Part shown: piece by piece, positions 31,298-39,439 of the stretch
Position numbering within the stretch: the first letter of the stretch is position 1
Layout: every line of letters starts with the position of its first letter
Origin: Geobacillus kaustophilus
GTDB taxonomy: Bacteria > Bacillota > Bacilli > Bacillales > Anoxybacillaceae
Length of the DNA stretch: 64,000 nucleotides
Reading direction: 5' to 3'
NCBI RefSeq assembly: GCF_000948285.1
Contig: NZ_JYBP01000003.1
Location: forward strand, 372,001-436,000
Made by a program: the position numbers and the translations under genes
Notes under the pieces: model-generated
Databases searched by the model: none
What the model was told of the DNA's origin: nothing
The model's input: only the letters and a program-made list of their open reading frames with translations

Positions 31298-31357
31298 ATT
31301 TTCGGCGAAAAATGGGAAAGATGAAAACAGTGGCATAGCAGAGAAAGGAGGAGGGCG

Positions 31358-31531
31358 ATGCGGCAGACGAGAAAAAGTGAACAGGCGCACCAGGCAAGCG
31401 ATGTGCTTTCTGCCGATTTCCATGAATGGATGCGTGTGGAAGCTGACTATAGCGCCTTTGAGCTGGCTTCGGAGTTCGGCGTGACGCTGCGGGATGTGCA
31501 AATGTTGAAGCAGCAGCGCTTCCGCCCGTAA
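31358..31531 (+). CDS. Tiny HTH-like protein (YrzK-like)
   Basis: This 57-residue frame starts at ATG 31358 with the very strong SD AAAGGAGGAGGG and ends at TAA 31531. The protein begins MRQTRKSEQAHQ and its second half (EADYSAFELASEFGVTLRDVQMLKQQ) has the spacing of a helix-turn-helix like those in sigma-factor region 4. B. subtilis has a small gene (yrzK) after dtd, and I believe relatives are annotated as sigma-70-like small proteins. No function is known. It sits between the dtd terminator and the ahpC promoter, so it needs its own promoter, which I could not find. Confidence 0.7.
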   Translation: MRQTRKSEQAHQASDVLSADFHEWMRVEADYSAFELASEFGVTLRDVQMLKQQRFRP

Positions 31532-31628
31532 ACAAAGCCGGCCGGGAATTTGTTGTGCGTTTTTACAGGCGCGCGCCGTGGTGTGTGAAAATGACAGAGG
31601 GGAATGGAAAGAAATTTAAGCATATGTG

Positions 31629-31682
31629 TTGACAAATGCGGACGCCCATATGATAATGAATATCGTATTAAAATTATTATAA
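31629..31682 (+). promoter_or_regulatory. ahpC promoter with PerR box
   Basis: TTGACA (31629-31634), a 17-base spacer and GATAAT (31652-31657) give a strong sigma-A promoter. TTAAAATTATTATAA (31668-31682) matches the PerR box TTATAATnATTATAA with one mismatch, placed just after the expected start site, where bound PerR would block transcription. Peroxide oxidation of PerR would release ahpCF. Confidence 0.8.
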
Positions 31683-31714
31683 TCTAACCAGCAGTCACAG
31701 GAGGTAGATGAAGA

Positions 31715-32278
31715 ATGTCACTCGTAGGAAAAAAAGTGCAACCATTCCGAGCACAAGCGTATCACAACGGTGACTTCGTCGAAGTGACGGAGCAAAACTT
31801 TTTAGGAAAATGGAGCATCGTCTGCTTCTATCCGGCGGACTTTACGTTCGTCTGCCCGACGGAGCTCGAAGACTTGCAAGACCACTACGCAACGTTTAAA
31901 GAACTTGGCGTGGAAGTGTACTCGGTTTCGACCGACACCCACTTTACTCATAAAGCATGGCACGATACATCGCCAGCTATCGGCAAAATCGAATACGTGA
32001 TGATCGGCGACCCGTCGCATCAACTGTCGCGCATGTTTGATGTGCTCGATGAAGAACAAGGATTGGCGCAACGCGGCACGTTCATCATTGACCCAGACGG
32101 CGTCATTCAAGCGGTGGAAATCAATGCGGACGGCATCGGCCGCAACGCCAGCACGCTGATTGATAAAATTAAAGCGGCCCAATATGTGCGCAACCATCCG
32201 GGTGAAGTCTGCCCGGCGAAATGGAAAGAAGGAGCGGAAACGCTGAAGCCAAGCCTAGACCTCGTCGGCAAAATTTAA
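31715..32278 (+). CDS. ahpC: Alkyl hydroperoxide reductase peroxiredoxin subunit
   Basis: AhpC is a typical 2-Cys peroxiredoxin that reduces hydrogen and organic peroxides. The 187-residue protein has the peroxidatic C47 in DFTFVCPTE and the resolving cysteine near residue 166 in [27 protein letters not shown] is the usual AhpC segment. SD CAGGAGG precedes the ATG. Its partner ahpF follows after 14 bases. PerR control is suggested by the upstream box. Confidence 0.97.
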   Translation: MSLVGKKVQPFRAQAYHNGDFVEVTEQNFLGKWSIVCFYPADFTFVCPTELEDLQDHYATFKELGVEVYSVSTDTHFTHKAWHDTSPAIGKIEYVMIGDPSHQLSRMFDVLDEEQGLAQRGTFIIDPDGVIQAVEINADGIGRNASTLIDKIKAAQYVRNHPGEVCPAKWKEGAETLKPSLDLVGKI

Positions 32279-32292
32279 GGGGGGCTTAGGCG

Positions 32293-33822
32293 ATGCTGCT
32301 GGATGCTGACATCAAGGCGCAACTAGCCCAGTATTTGCAATTGCTTGAAAATGATATTGTCTTGACGGTAAGCGCGGGAGACGACAACGTTTCCCGCGAT
32401 ATGCTTGCTTTAATCGATGAATTAACGGCGATGTCGTCGAAAATCAAAGTCGAAAAAGCGAAGCTGGAACGAACGCCAAGCTTCAGCGTCAACCGGGTCG
32501 GCGAAAACACCGGCATCACCTTCGCCGGCGTGCCGCTCGGCCATGAATTTACGTCCCTCGTTTTGGCGTTGCTTCAAGTGAGCGGGCGGCCGCCGAAAGT
32601 CAGCCAAGACGTCGTGGACCGCATTCAACAAATCAGAGGCAAACATCATTTTGAAACGTACGTCAGCTTGACCTGCCACAACTGCCCGGACGTCGTCCAA
32701 GCGCTCAACATCATGAGCGTGTTGAACCCAGACATTTCGCATACGATGATCGACGGGGCGGCGTTTAAAGAAGAAGCGGAGCAAAAAGGGATTATGGCCG
32801 TACCGACGGTGTTTTTAAACGGCAAACTGTTCGCGAGCGGCCGCATGTCGCTTGAAGATATCCTCACCAAATTAGGGAGTGCTCCGGATGCTTCTTCCTT
32901 CGCCGACAAAGAGCCGTTCGATGTGCTGGTGATCGGCGGCGGCCCTGCGGGTGCGACAGCAGCCATTTACGCAGCGCGCAAAGGCATTCGCACTGGGATT
33001 GTTGCGGAGCGCTTCGGTGGACAAATTTTAGATACGCTCGGCATTGAAAACTTTATCAGCGTCAAATATACGGAAGGACCGAAGCTTGCGGCCAGCATTG
33101 AGGAACATGTGAAGCAATACAACGTCGACATCATGAACTCGCAGCGGGCAAAACGACTCGAGAAAAAAGACTTGATTGAAGTCGAGTTGGAAAACGGCGC
33201 CGTGTTGAAAAGCAAAACGGTTGTGATCGCAACGGGCGCCCGTTGGCGCAACCTTGGCGTGCCGGGCGAGGAAGAGTTCAAAAACAAAGGGGTCGCCTAT
33301 TGCCCGCATTGCGACGGCCCGCTGTTCGAAGGAAAGCACGTGGCGGTCATCGGCGGCGGGAACTCTGGAGTCGAAGCGGCGATTGACCTGGCTGGCATCG
33401 CCAGCCATGTGACGCTGCTTGAGTTCGCCCCTGAACTCAAGGCGGATGCTGTTTTGCAAGATCGTTTGTACAGCTTGCCGAACGTAACGGTGATCAAAAA
33501 CGCGCAAACGACGGAAATCACCGGCACGGACAAAGTCAACGGCTTGACGTACATCGACCAGGAAACAGGGGAAGAACACCATATCGAATTGCAAGGCGTG
33601 TTCGTGCAAATCGGCCTTGTCCCGAACACCGAATGGCTTGAAGGAACAGTGGAACGGAATCGCTTCGGCGAAATCATCGTCGATAAACGCGGCGCGACGA
33701 ACGTGGAAGGCGTCTTTGCCGCGGGCGACTGCACGGACAGCGCCTATAAGCAAATCATTATTTCGATGGGCTCGGGTGCAACCGCGGCGTTAAGCGCGTT
33801 TGATTATTTGATTCGCCATTAA
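32293..33822 (+). CDS. ahpF: Alkyl hydroperoxide reductase flavoprotein subunit
   Basis: AhpF passes electrons from NADH through FAD and two disulfides to AhpC. The 509-residue protein has the N-terminal tandem thioredoxin fold with CHNC near residue 129, then a thioredoxin-reductase-like part: FAD motif [11 protein letters not shown] (near 216), redox CPHC near 337, NAD(P)-binding [11 protein letters not shown], and [10 protein letters not shown] near the C-terminus. All redox cysteines are present. SD GGGGGGC lies upstream of the ATG. Confidence 0.97.
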   Translation: MLLDADIKAQLAQYLQLLENDIVLTVSAGDDNVSRDMLALIDELTAMSSKIKVEKAKLERTPSFSVNRVGENTGITFAGVPLGHEFTSLVLALLQVSGRPPKVSQDVVDRIQQIRGKHHFETYVSLTCHNCPDVVQALNIMSVLNPDISHTMIDGAAFKEEAEQKGIMAVPTVFLNGKLFASGRMSLEDILTKLGSAPDASSFADKEPFDVLVIGGGPAGATAAIYAARKGIRTGIVAERFGGQILDTLGIENFISVKYTEGPKLAASIEEHVKQYNVDIMNSQRAKRLEKKDLIEVELENGAVLKSKTVVIATGARWRNLGVPGEEEFKNKGVAYCPHCDGPLFEGKHVAVIGGGNSGVEAAIDLAGIASHVTLLEFAPELKADAVLQDRLYSLPNVTVIKNAQTTEITGTDKVNGLTYIDQETGEEHHIELQGVFVQIGLVPNTEWLEGTVERNRFGEIIVDKRGATNVEGVFAAGDCTDSAYKQIIISMGSGATAALSAFDYLIRH

Positions 33823-33890
33823 GAGGGCCGAAGGTGAACCGCCTCTTCGATCCCATGGGGGGCGGTTCAACGAATCGGCTCTCTTTTTTA
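33822..33890 (+). terminator. Terminator after ahpF
   Basis: An inner stem TGAACCGCC/GGCGGTTCA is extended by an outer stem GAGGGCCGA/TCGGCTCTC with one wobble, followed by a T run. It closes the ahpCF transcript directly before the hisS leader. Confidence 0.85.
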
Positions 33891-33904
33891 TAAGGTGAGA
33901 CAAC

Positions 33905-34216
33905 TTGACAAACGGTCGAGATTGTCCGTAATATAAAATTACATCTTTCTCATACGGAACAACCGATGATGGAGAAAAGTAGTTAAGGCCCACATGGCCA
34001 GAGAGGAAGCGCCCAAGGCTGCGAGCGCTTCTCCATGATGGCTTAACGAAAGACACTCCGTAGGCTTCCCTTTGAACGCGCTTTGCGCCAGTAAAGGGGA
34101 ACGTGCGCCATGCGTTAATGGCGACAAGCGGAAGCCGGATCGGCTTCAATTAGGGTGGCACCGCGGGAATCACGCTCTCGTCCCTATCGATGACAGGGAC
34201 AAGGGCGTTTTATTTT
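33905..34216 (+). promoter_or_regulatory. T-box riboswitch leader of hisS-aspS
   Basis: The 412-base gap between ahpF and hisS holds a promoter (TTGACA 33905-33910; TAATAT 33929-33934) and a T-box leader. The base of stem I is TACGGA pairing with TCCGTA, the AGTA motif is near 33978, and GTTAAG/CTTAAC closes the upper stem. The specifier loop 3' strand reads GAAAGACAC, so GACAC (34052-34056) contains both GAC (Asp) and CAC (His). The T-box AGGGTGGCACCGCG is at 34152-34165, and a terminator (GTCCCT/AGGGAC, then TTTTATTTT) follows to 34216. Uncharged tRNA would favour read-through into hisS and aspS. Confidence 0.9.
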
Positions 34217-34234
34217 GGGCAAAGGAGGATGAGC

Positions 34235-35515
34235 ATGGCTTTTCAAATTCCAAGAGGGACGCAAGATGTGCTGCCGGGTGACTCGGAAAAATGGCAATAT
34301 GTCGAGCACATTGCCCGCAGCCTCTGCAGCCGGTATGGGTATCAGGAAATTCGGACGCCGATTTTTGAACATACGGAACTTTTTTTGCGCGGCGTCGGCG
34401 ATACGACCGACATCGTGCAAAAGGAGATGTACACGTTTGAAGACAAAGGGGGCCGCGCGCTGACGCTCCGTCCGGAAGGAACGGCGCCGGTTGTCAGAGC
34501 GTTTGTCGAGCATAAGCTGTACGGAAGTCCGAACCAGCCGCTGAAATTGTACTACAGCGGGCCGATGTTTCGCTACGAGCGGCCGGAAGCGGGACGGTTC
34601 CGTCAGTTCGTCCAGTTCGGCGTCGAGGCGCTCGGCAGCAGCGACCCGGCGATTGACGCCGAGGTAATGGCGTTAGCGATGCATATTTACGAAGCGCTTG
34701 GCTTAAAACAGATCCGGCTTGTCATGAACAGCTTGGGCGACCTTGACAGCCGCCGGGCGCACCGAGAGGCGCTTGTTCGCCATTTTTCAGATCGCATCCA
34801 CGAGCTGTGCCCGGACTGCCAGACGCGGCTTCGTACGAATCCGCTCCGCATTCTCGACTGCAAAAAAGACCGCGATCATGAGCTGATGGCGACGGCGCCA
34901 TCGATTTTAGACTATTTAAATGATGAATCGCGCGCCTATTTTGAGAAAGTGAAACAATACTTGACAGCGCTCGACATCCCGTTTGTCATTGATTCCCGGC
35001 TCGTGCGCGGGCTTGACTATTACAACCACACGACATTTGAAATTATGAGCGAGGCTGAAGGATTCGGCGCGGCGGCGACGCTGTGCGGCGGCGGGCGTTA
35101 CAACGGGCTTGTCCAAGAAATCGGCGGTCCGGAGACGCCGGGCATCGGCTTTGCCTTAAGCATCGAACGGCTGTTGGCCGCCCTAGAGGCGGAGGGCGTG
35201 GAACTGCCGGTAGAGAGTGGGCTTGACTGCTATGTCGTCGCCGTCGGCGAACGGGCGAAAGACGAGGCGGTCCGCCTTGTTTATGCATTGCGCCGCTGCG
35301 GATTGAGGGTCGATCAAGATTATTTGGGCCGAAAATTGAAGGCGCAGCTGAAGGCCGCCGACCGGCTTGGGGCATCATTTGTCGCCATTATCGGCGATGA
35401 AGAACTCGAGAGACAGGAAGCGGCGGTAAAGCATATGGAGAGCGGTGAACAAACGAACGTGCCGCTCGGCGAGCTGGCGCACTTTTTGCTTGAACGGATC
35501 GGGAAGGAGGAGTGA
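34235..35515 (+). CDS. hisS: Histidyl-tRNA synthetase
   Basis: This 426-residue class II synthetase charges tRNA-His. [20 protein letters not shown] is the typical start; motif 2 is [19 protein letters not shown], the histidine-specific motifs are [14 protein letters not shown] and CGGGRYNGL, and motif 3 is [12 protein letters not shown]. The anticodon-binding domain fills the last 100 residues. The ATG at 34235 has SD AAAGGAGG; a reading that begins inside the leader terminator is excluded. It is the first gene after the T-box and lies five bases before aspS. Confidence 0.97.
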   Translation: MAFQIPRGTQDVLPGDSEKWQYVEHIARSLCSRYGYQEIRTPIFEHTELFLRGVGDTTDIVQKEMYTFEDKGGRALTLRPEGTAPVVRAFVEHKLYGSPNQPLKLYYSGPMFRYERPEAGRFRQFVQFGVEALGSSDPAIDAEVMALAMHIYEALGLKQIRLVMNSLGDLDSRRAHREALVRHFSDRIHELCPDCQTRLRTNPLRILDCKKDRDHELMATAPSILDYLNDESRAYFEKVKQYLTALDIPFVIDSRLVRGLDYYNHTTFEIMSEAEGFGAAATLCGGGRYNGLVQEIGGPETPGIGFALSIERLLAALEAEGVELPVESGLDCYVVAVGERAKDEAVRLVYALRRCGLRVDQDYLGRKLKAQLKAADRLGASFVAIIGDEELERQEAAVKHMESGEQTNVPLGELAHFLLERIGKEE

Positions 35516-35519
35516 GCGA

Positions 35520-37292
35520 ATGGAACGCACATATTATTGTGGAGAAGTCCCGGAAACGGCTGTCGGCGAGCGTGTCGTGCTCAAAGGCTGGGTGCAAAAG
35601 CGCCGCGACTTAGGCGGGCTCATTTTCATTGACTTGCGCGACCGAACGGGCATTGTCCAAGTTGTCGCCAGCCCGGACGTGTCGGCTGAAGCGCTGGGGG
35701 CAGCGGAGCGCGTGCGGAGCGAATACGTCCTGAGCGTTGAAGGAACGGTCGTCGCCCGCGCGCCGGAGACGGTCAATCCGAACATCGCGACCGGCCGCAT
35801 TGAAATTCAGGCGGAACGAATCGAGATCATCAACGAGGCAAAAACGCCGCCGTTTTCGATTTCCGATGATACGGATGCGGCGGAAGACGTGCGCTTAAAA
35901 TATCGGTATTTGGATTTGCGCCGTCCAGTCATGTTTCAAACACTGGCGCTTCGCCACAAAATCACAAAGACGGTGCGCGACTTTTTGGACGGCGAACGCT
36001 TTTTGGAAGTCGAGACGCCGATGTTGACGAAAAGCACGCCGGAAGGGGCGCGCGACTATTTAGTGCCAAGCCGCGTCCATCCGGGCGAATTTTACGCCTT
36101 GCCGCAGTCGCCGCAAATTTTTAAGCAGCTGCTCATGGTCGGCGGCGTGGAACGGTATTACCAAATCGCCCGTTGCTTCCGTGACGAGGACTTGCGCGCT
36201 GACCGCCAGCCGGAGTTTACGCAAATCGACATCGAAATGTCGTTTATCGAACAAGAGGATATTATCGATTTAACCGAACGGATGATGGCTGCCGTCGTGA
36301 AAGCGGCCAAAGGGATCGACATCCCACGCCCGTTTCCGCGCATCACGTATGACGAGGCGATGAGCCGCTACGGCTCGGACAAACCAGATGTGCGCTTTGG
36401 CTTGGAACTTGTTGACGTATCGGAAATCGTCCGTGATTCAGCATTTCAAGTGTTCGCCCGCGCCGTCAAAGAAGGAGGTCAAGTGAAGGCGATCAACGCG
36501 AAAGACGCTGCGTCCCGCTATTCGCGCAAGGATATTGATGCTTTGGGCGAGTTTGTCGGCCGCTACGGGGCGAAAGGGCTCGCCTGGCTGAAAGCGGAAG
36601 GCGAAGAGCTGAAAGGACCGATCGCCAAGTTTTTCACCGATGAGGAACAGGCGGCGCTGTGTCGAGCGCTTGCTGTCGAAGACGGAGATTTGCTTTTGTT
36701 TGTCGCCGACGAAAAAGCGATCGTCGCCGCGGCGCTCGGCGCGCTGCGGCTGAAGCTTGGCAAGGAGCTCGGCTTGATTGACGAAGCGAGGCTCGCGTTT
36801 TTGTGGGTGACGGATTGGCCGCTTTTGGAGTATGACGAAGAAGAAGGGCGCTATTACGCCGCCCACCATCCGTTTACGATGCCGGTGCGCGACGACATTC
36901 CGCTGTTGGAGACAAACCCAAGCGCCGTCCGCGCGCAGGCGTACGATCTCGTCTTAAACGGTTATGAACTTGGCGGCGGCTCGCTCCGCATTTTCGAACG
37001 GGACGTGCAAGAAAAAATGTTCCGCGCCTTAGGGTTCAGTGAAGAAGAAGCGCACCGTCAGTTCGGATTCTTGCTTGAGGCGTTTGAATACGGCACTCCG
37101 CCGCACGGCGGCATTGCGCTTGGCCTTGACCGGCTGGTGATGTTGCTCGCTGGGCGCACGAACTTGCGCGATACGATCGCGTTTCCGAAAACGGCGAGCG
37201 CGAGCTGCTTGCTCACCGAAGCGCCGGGGCCGGTGAGCGCCAAGCAGCTCGAGGAGCTGCACTTGGCGGTTGTGCTTCCGGAAAAAGAATAA
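35520..37292 (+). CDS. aspS: Aspartyl-tRNA synthetase
   Basis: This 590-residue bacterial-type class II enzyme charges tRNA-Asp. The N-terminal OB anticodon domain has [23 protein letters not shown]. The core includes [40 protein letters not shown], the bacterial GAD insertion (about 290-420) and motif 3 [15 protein letters not shown]. The start follows hisS by five bases with SD AAGGAGGAG, so both share the T-box leader. The hisS-aspS pairing matches B. subtilis. Confidence 0.97.
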   Translation: MERTYYCGEVPETAVGERVVLKGWVQKRRDLGGLIFIDLRDRTGIVQVVASPDVSAEALGAAERVRSEYVLSVEGTVVARAPETVNPNIATGRIEIQAERIEIINEAKTPPFSISDDTDAAEDVRLKYRYLDLRRPVMFQTLALRHKITKTVRDFLDGERFLEVETPMLTKSTPEGARDYLVPSRVHPGEFYALPQSPQIFKQLLMVGGVERYYQIARCFRDEDLRADRQPEFTQIDIEMSFIEQEDIIDLTERMMAAVVKAAKGIDIPRPFPRITYDEAMSRYGSDKPDVRFGLELVDVSEIVRDSAFQVFARAVKEGGQVKAINAKDAASRYSRKDIDALGEFVGRYGAKGLAWLKAEGEELKGPIAKFFTDEEQAALCRALAVEDGDLLLFVADEKAIVAAALGALRLKLGKELGLIDEARLAFLWVTDWPLLEYDEEEGRYYAAHHPFTMPVRDDIPLLETNPSAVRAQAYDLVLNGYELGGGSLRIFERDVQEKMFRALGFSEEEAHRQFGFLLEAFEYGTPPHGGIALGLDRLVMLLAGRTNLRDTIAFPKTASASCLLTEAPGPVSAKQLEELHLAVVLPEKE

Positions 37293-37322
37293 TGGCGCTG
37301 CTGGAAAGATCAGCGGCAAGTG

Positions 37323-37351
37323 TTCACAAACGCTCAAAAATATGATACAAT
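37323..37351 (+). promoter_or_regulatory. Promoter of 6S RNA
   Basis: TTCACA (37323-37328), 17-base spacer, TACAAT (37346-37351). The expected start is near 37358, just before the 6S homology begins. Confidence 0.75.
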
Positions 37352-37357
37352 CAAAGC

Positions 37358-37608
37358 AACAAACCGTCCTAATGTGTTCGTCGAATCACCGATCGTTTTG
37401 ACCGAACAGTTCATGATCCGGGAGCTCGGGGTTTCCAAGCGGCGTGCACGCCTCTTCGTCACGGGGGAAGCGCAAACCTTGGAACAGGGCACCCACTTAT
37501 GGGAGAGCGGGTTCAAAACGAAGGCATCGACGGCACGATTGGGACTGGCGACATCAAGGGATCAACAACATTTCCCCTATGCGGATGGCCGCATAGGGGG
37601 TTTTGTTT
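37358..37608 (+). ncRNA. ssrS: 6S-1 RNA (bsrA/ssrS-type)
   Basis: The 409-base gap between aspS and tcdA is where B. subtilis encodes 6S-1 RNA (bsrA). The segment GTCCTAATGTGTTCG near the 5' end resembles the start of B. subtilis 6S-1. Near the 3' end CGACAT...AAGGGA can pair back with TCCT...ATGT...CGTCG to form the closing stem, and the middle is a long imperfect hairpin, as required for binding RNA polymerase. A strong terminator, CCCCTATGCGG/CCGCATAGGGG (37574-37599) plus T run, ends it. The mature 3' end is probably near 37566. Identification rests on location, promoter and partial sequence memory. Confidence 0.82.
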
Positions 37609-37701
37609 TGCCAGCAAAATGCCGTTGCCTCTTTTGCTGTCTTGATGGTAGGATAAAAAGCGGCATAAACATCAATTTTGAAGCACACGGAGAGGAGAAC
37701 G

Positions 37702-38466
37702 ATGCTGCACCAATTTTCCCGCAATGAACTCGCGATTGGCCCTGAAGGGTTGGAACGTTTAAAAAACGCCACCGTCGCCGTCCTTGGCGTCGGCGGCGTT
37801 GGGTCGTTCGCCGTCGAGGCGCTCGCCCGTTCCGGCATTGGCCGATTGGTGCTTGTTGATCGAGATAACGTCGATATCACCAACATCAACCGGCAAATCC
37901 ATGCGTTGCTCTCGACCATCGGGCGTCCGAAAGTGGAGCTCATGAAAGAGCGCATCGCCGACATCAACCCGGCGTGCGAGGTGATCGCTTTGCAAATGTT
38001 TTATACGGAAGAGACGTATGAGCAGTTTTTCGCCTATGATCTCGATTTTGTCATCGATGCGTCCGACACAATTGTGTACAAAGTGCATTTGATGAAACAA
38101 TGCCTCAAGCGCGGCATTCCGATCATCTCCAGCATGGGTGCGGCGAACAAAATGGATCCGACCCGGTTCCGCATTGCCGATATTTCGAAAACACACACCG
38201 ATCCGATCGCGAAAGTCATCCGCGCCAAGCTGCGCAAAGAAGGGATCCGCCGCGGCATTCCGGTCGTCTTTTCCGACGAGAAGCCGGTGAAAATCCGCGA
38301 AGATGTCCGCCAGGTCGTCGGCAATGACGCTTCGCCGATCCGCAAGGCGAAAATGCCGCCGTCTTCGAATGCTTTCGTTCCATCAGTTGCCGGGCTCATT
38401 ATGGCTTCGTACGTGATTAATCGTCTATTAGAGGGAATTCCCATAAGGCGCGTTGGCGAAGATTGA
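37702..38466 (+). CDS. tcdA: tRNA threonylcarbamoyladenosine dehydratase
   Basis: TcdA (YrvM) cyclises t6A at position 37 of ANN-reading tRNAs, using ATP. The 254-residue E1/ThiF/MoeB-type protein has AVLGVGGVGSFAVEALARSG (nucleotide-binding, near residue 32), LVDRDNVDITNINRQIHA, DFVIDASDTIVYKVHL and a C-terminal SNAFVPSVAGLIMASYVI. The ATG at 37702 with SD GGAGAGGAG gives the same length as B. subtilis YrvM. It probably has its own promoter downstream of the 6S terminator. Confidence 0.95.
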   Translation: MLHQFSRNELAIGPEGLERLKNATVAVLGVGGVGSFAVEALARSGIGRLVLVDRDNVDITNINRQIHALLSTIGRPKVELMKERIADINPACEVIALQMFYTEETYEQFFAYDLDFVIDASDTIVYKVHLMKQCLKRGIPIISSMGAANKMDPTRFRIADISKTHTDPIAKVIRAKLRKEGIRRGIPVVFSDEKPVKIREDVRQVVGNDASPIRKAKMPPSSNAFVPSVAGLIMASYVINRLLEGIPIRRVGED

Positions 38467-38576
38467 ACGACTCCACCTTCATTTCAAACAAAATGGGAAG
38501 GTGGAGATTCCTCTGAACATCCGGTGCATTCACCGGTTTGTTAGCGGGCGCTGTCCGTCGTTCCAGCGGTGAAAAC

Positions 38577-38611
38577 GTGTCCCGATGCTTTGTTGGGGCA
38601 CCTTCTTTTTT
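38577..38611 (+). terminator. Terminator of tcdA against the rsfA 3' end
   Basis: GTGTCCC (38577-38583) and GGGGCAC (38595-38601) pair with one wobble, followed by CTTCTTTTTTT. The T run touches the stop codon of the convergent rsfA. Another stem, CTCCACCTTC/GGAAGGTGGAG near 38471-38504, has no T run. Confidence 0.75.
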
Positions 38612-39261
38612 TATGAATGGGCGAGCGATTCGTTCGATCCGTTCGCCTCGGCGGCAAACAGCTGGGCAAGAGAGAAGCGGTCGCCTTCTTCGGAAGCGAG
38701 CTGGCGGGCGCGGGCCATAATTTTCACGAGCGCCTCATAATCTTCTTGCACGGTGGTCTGCCTCGTTTCAAGGCGTTCGAGTTTTTGAGCAAGCTGTTCG
38801 TTCCGCGCCTGCCATTCCGCCCGTTCGCGTTTCAGGCGCTCGTTGTCCTGGCGGATCGCTTCCATCTCCTCGATGCCGCGCCGCAATGTTTGCAAAAAGG
38901 AAATGCACTGCTCCAGTGTTAATGAGGCCGCCGGGAGAAAAGGCGATGACCCTTCGGCGCCATCCCGTTCTCCAGAAGGACTCCAAGCATCAACGGTATT
39001 GTCTTTTTGCCACTTTTTCATCATTTCGAGCGCTCGTTTCCGTTCTTTCCGCTGCTTTTTTGCCTGTTCGATCGCCTCAAGGTGCCGTTTGCGCACCTCA
39101 GCGTTCCAACGGAATCCGCATGCTGCCGCTGTGCGGTGCAGTTGTTTCCCAACGACTTCAAAAGCGGCAAGTTGCGTTTTTCCTTCGCGTATATATTGCA
39201 GCACCGTTTCAGCCAACAGTACATCTTCTTCATGTGACCAAGCATCCTGTCTTGTTTTCAT
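38611..39261 (-). CDS. rsfA: Prespore-specific regulator RsfA family
   Basis: This 216-residue protein matches RsfA, which tunes sigma-F-dependent transcription in the forespore. Residues 1-60 form a Myb/SANT-like domain (TRQDAWSHEEDVLLAETVLQ, LHRTAAACGFRWNAEVRK), then a basic stretch (KQRKERKRALEMMKKW) and a coiled coil (about 125-190). I chose the ATG at 39261, preceded by GGGGTGG, which yields the family N-terminus. B. subtilis rsfA lies elsewhere on its chromosome, so this location differs. YlbO is a close paralogue and a possible alternative name. Confidence 0.85.
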   Translation of the reverse strand: MKTRQDAWSHEEDVLLAETVLQYIREGKTQLAAFEVVGKQLHRTAAACGFRWNAEVRKRHLEAIEQAKKQRKERKRALEMMKKWQKDNTVDAWSPSGERDGAEGSSPFLPAASLTLEQCISFLQTLRRGIEEMEAIRQDNERLKRERAEWQARNEQLAQKLERLETRQTTVQEDYEALVKIMARARQLASEEGDRFSLAQLFAAEANGSNESLAHS

Positions 39262-39380
39262 GTTGTCCACCCCATCAAATGGTAATGTTGATATGGTCAT
39301 AGTTTTTCCGTTTGATTTCCACTTTAAACTTCGCCCTTTTCATTTTTCCCATTTTCATGTATCATAGAAATAGTTTTGTA

Positions 39381-39417
39381 TGACCGGTCAGTACAAAACA
39401 ATCAGACTGATTGGTCA
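39381..39417. promoter_or_regulatory. Tandem TetR-type operators before the RND gene
   Basis: TGACCGGTCA (39381-39390) is a perfect 10-bp palindrome and TGATTGGTCA (39408-39417) is a close variant, with centres 27 bases apart. Both lie between a possible -10 (TATCAT near 39359) and the RND start. Such sites fit binding by the TetR-family product encoded just downstream. Confidence 0.55.
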
Positions 39418-39439
39418 AAATCGTAGGATGAGGGGTGGG

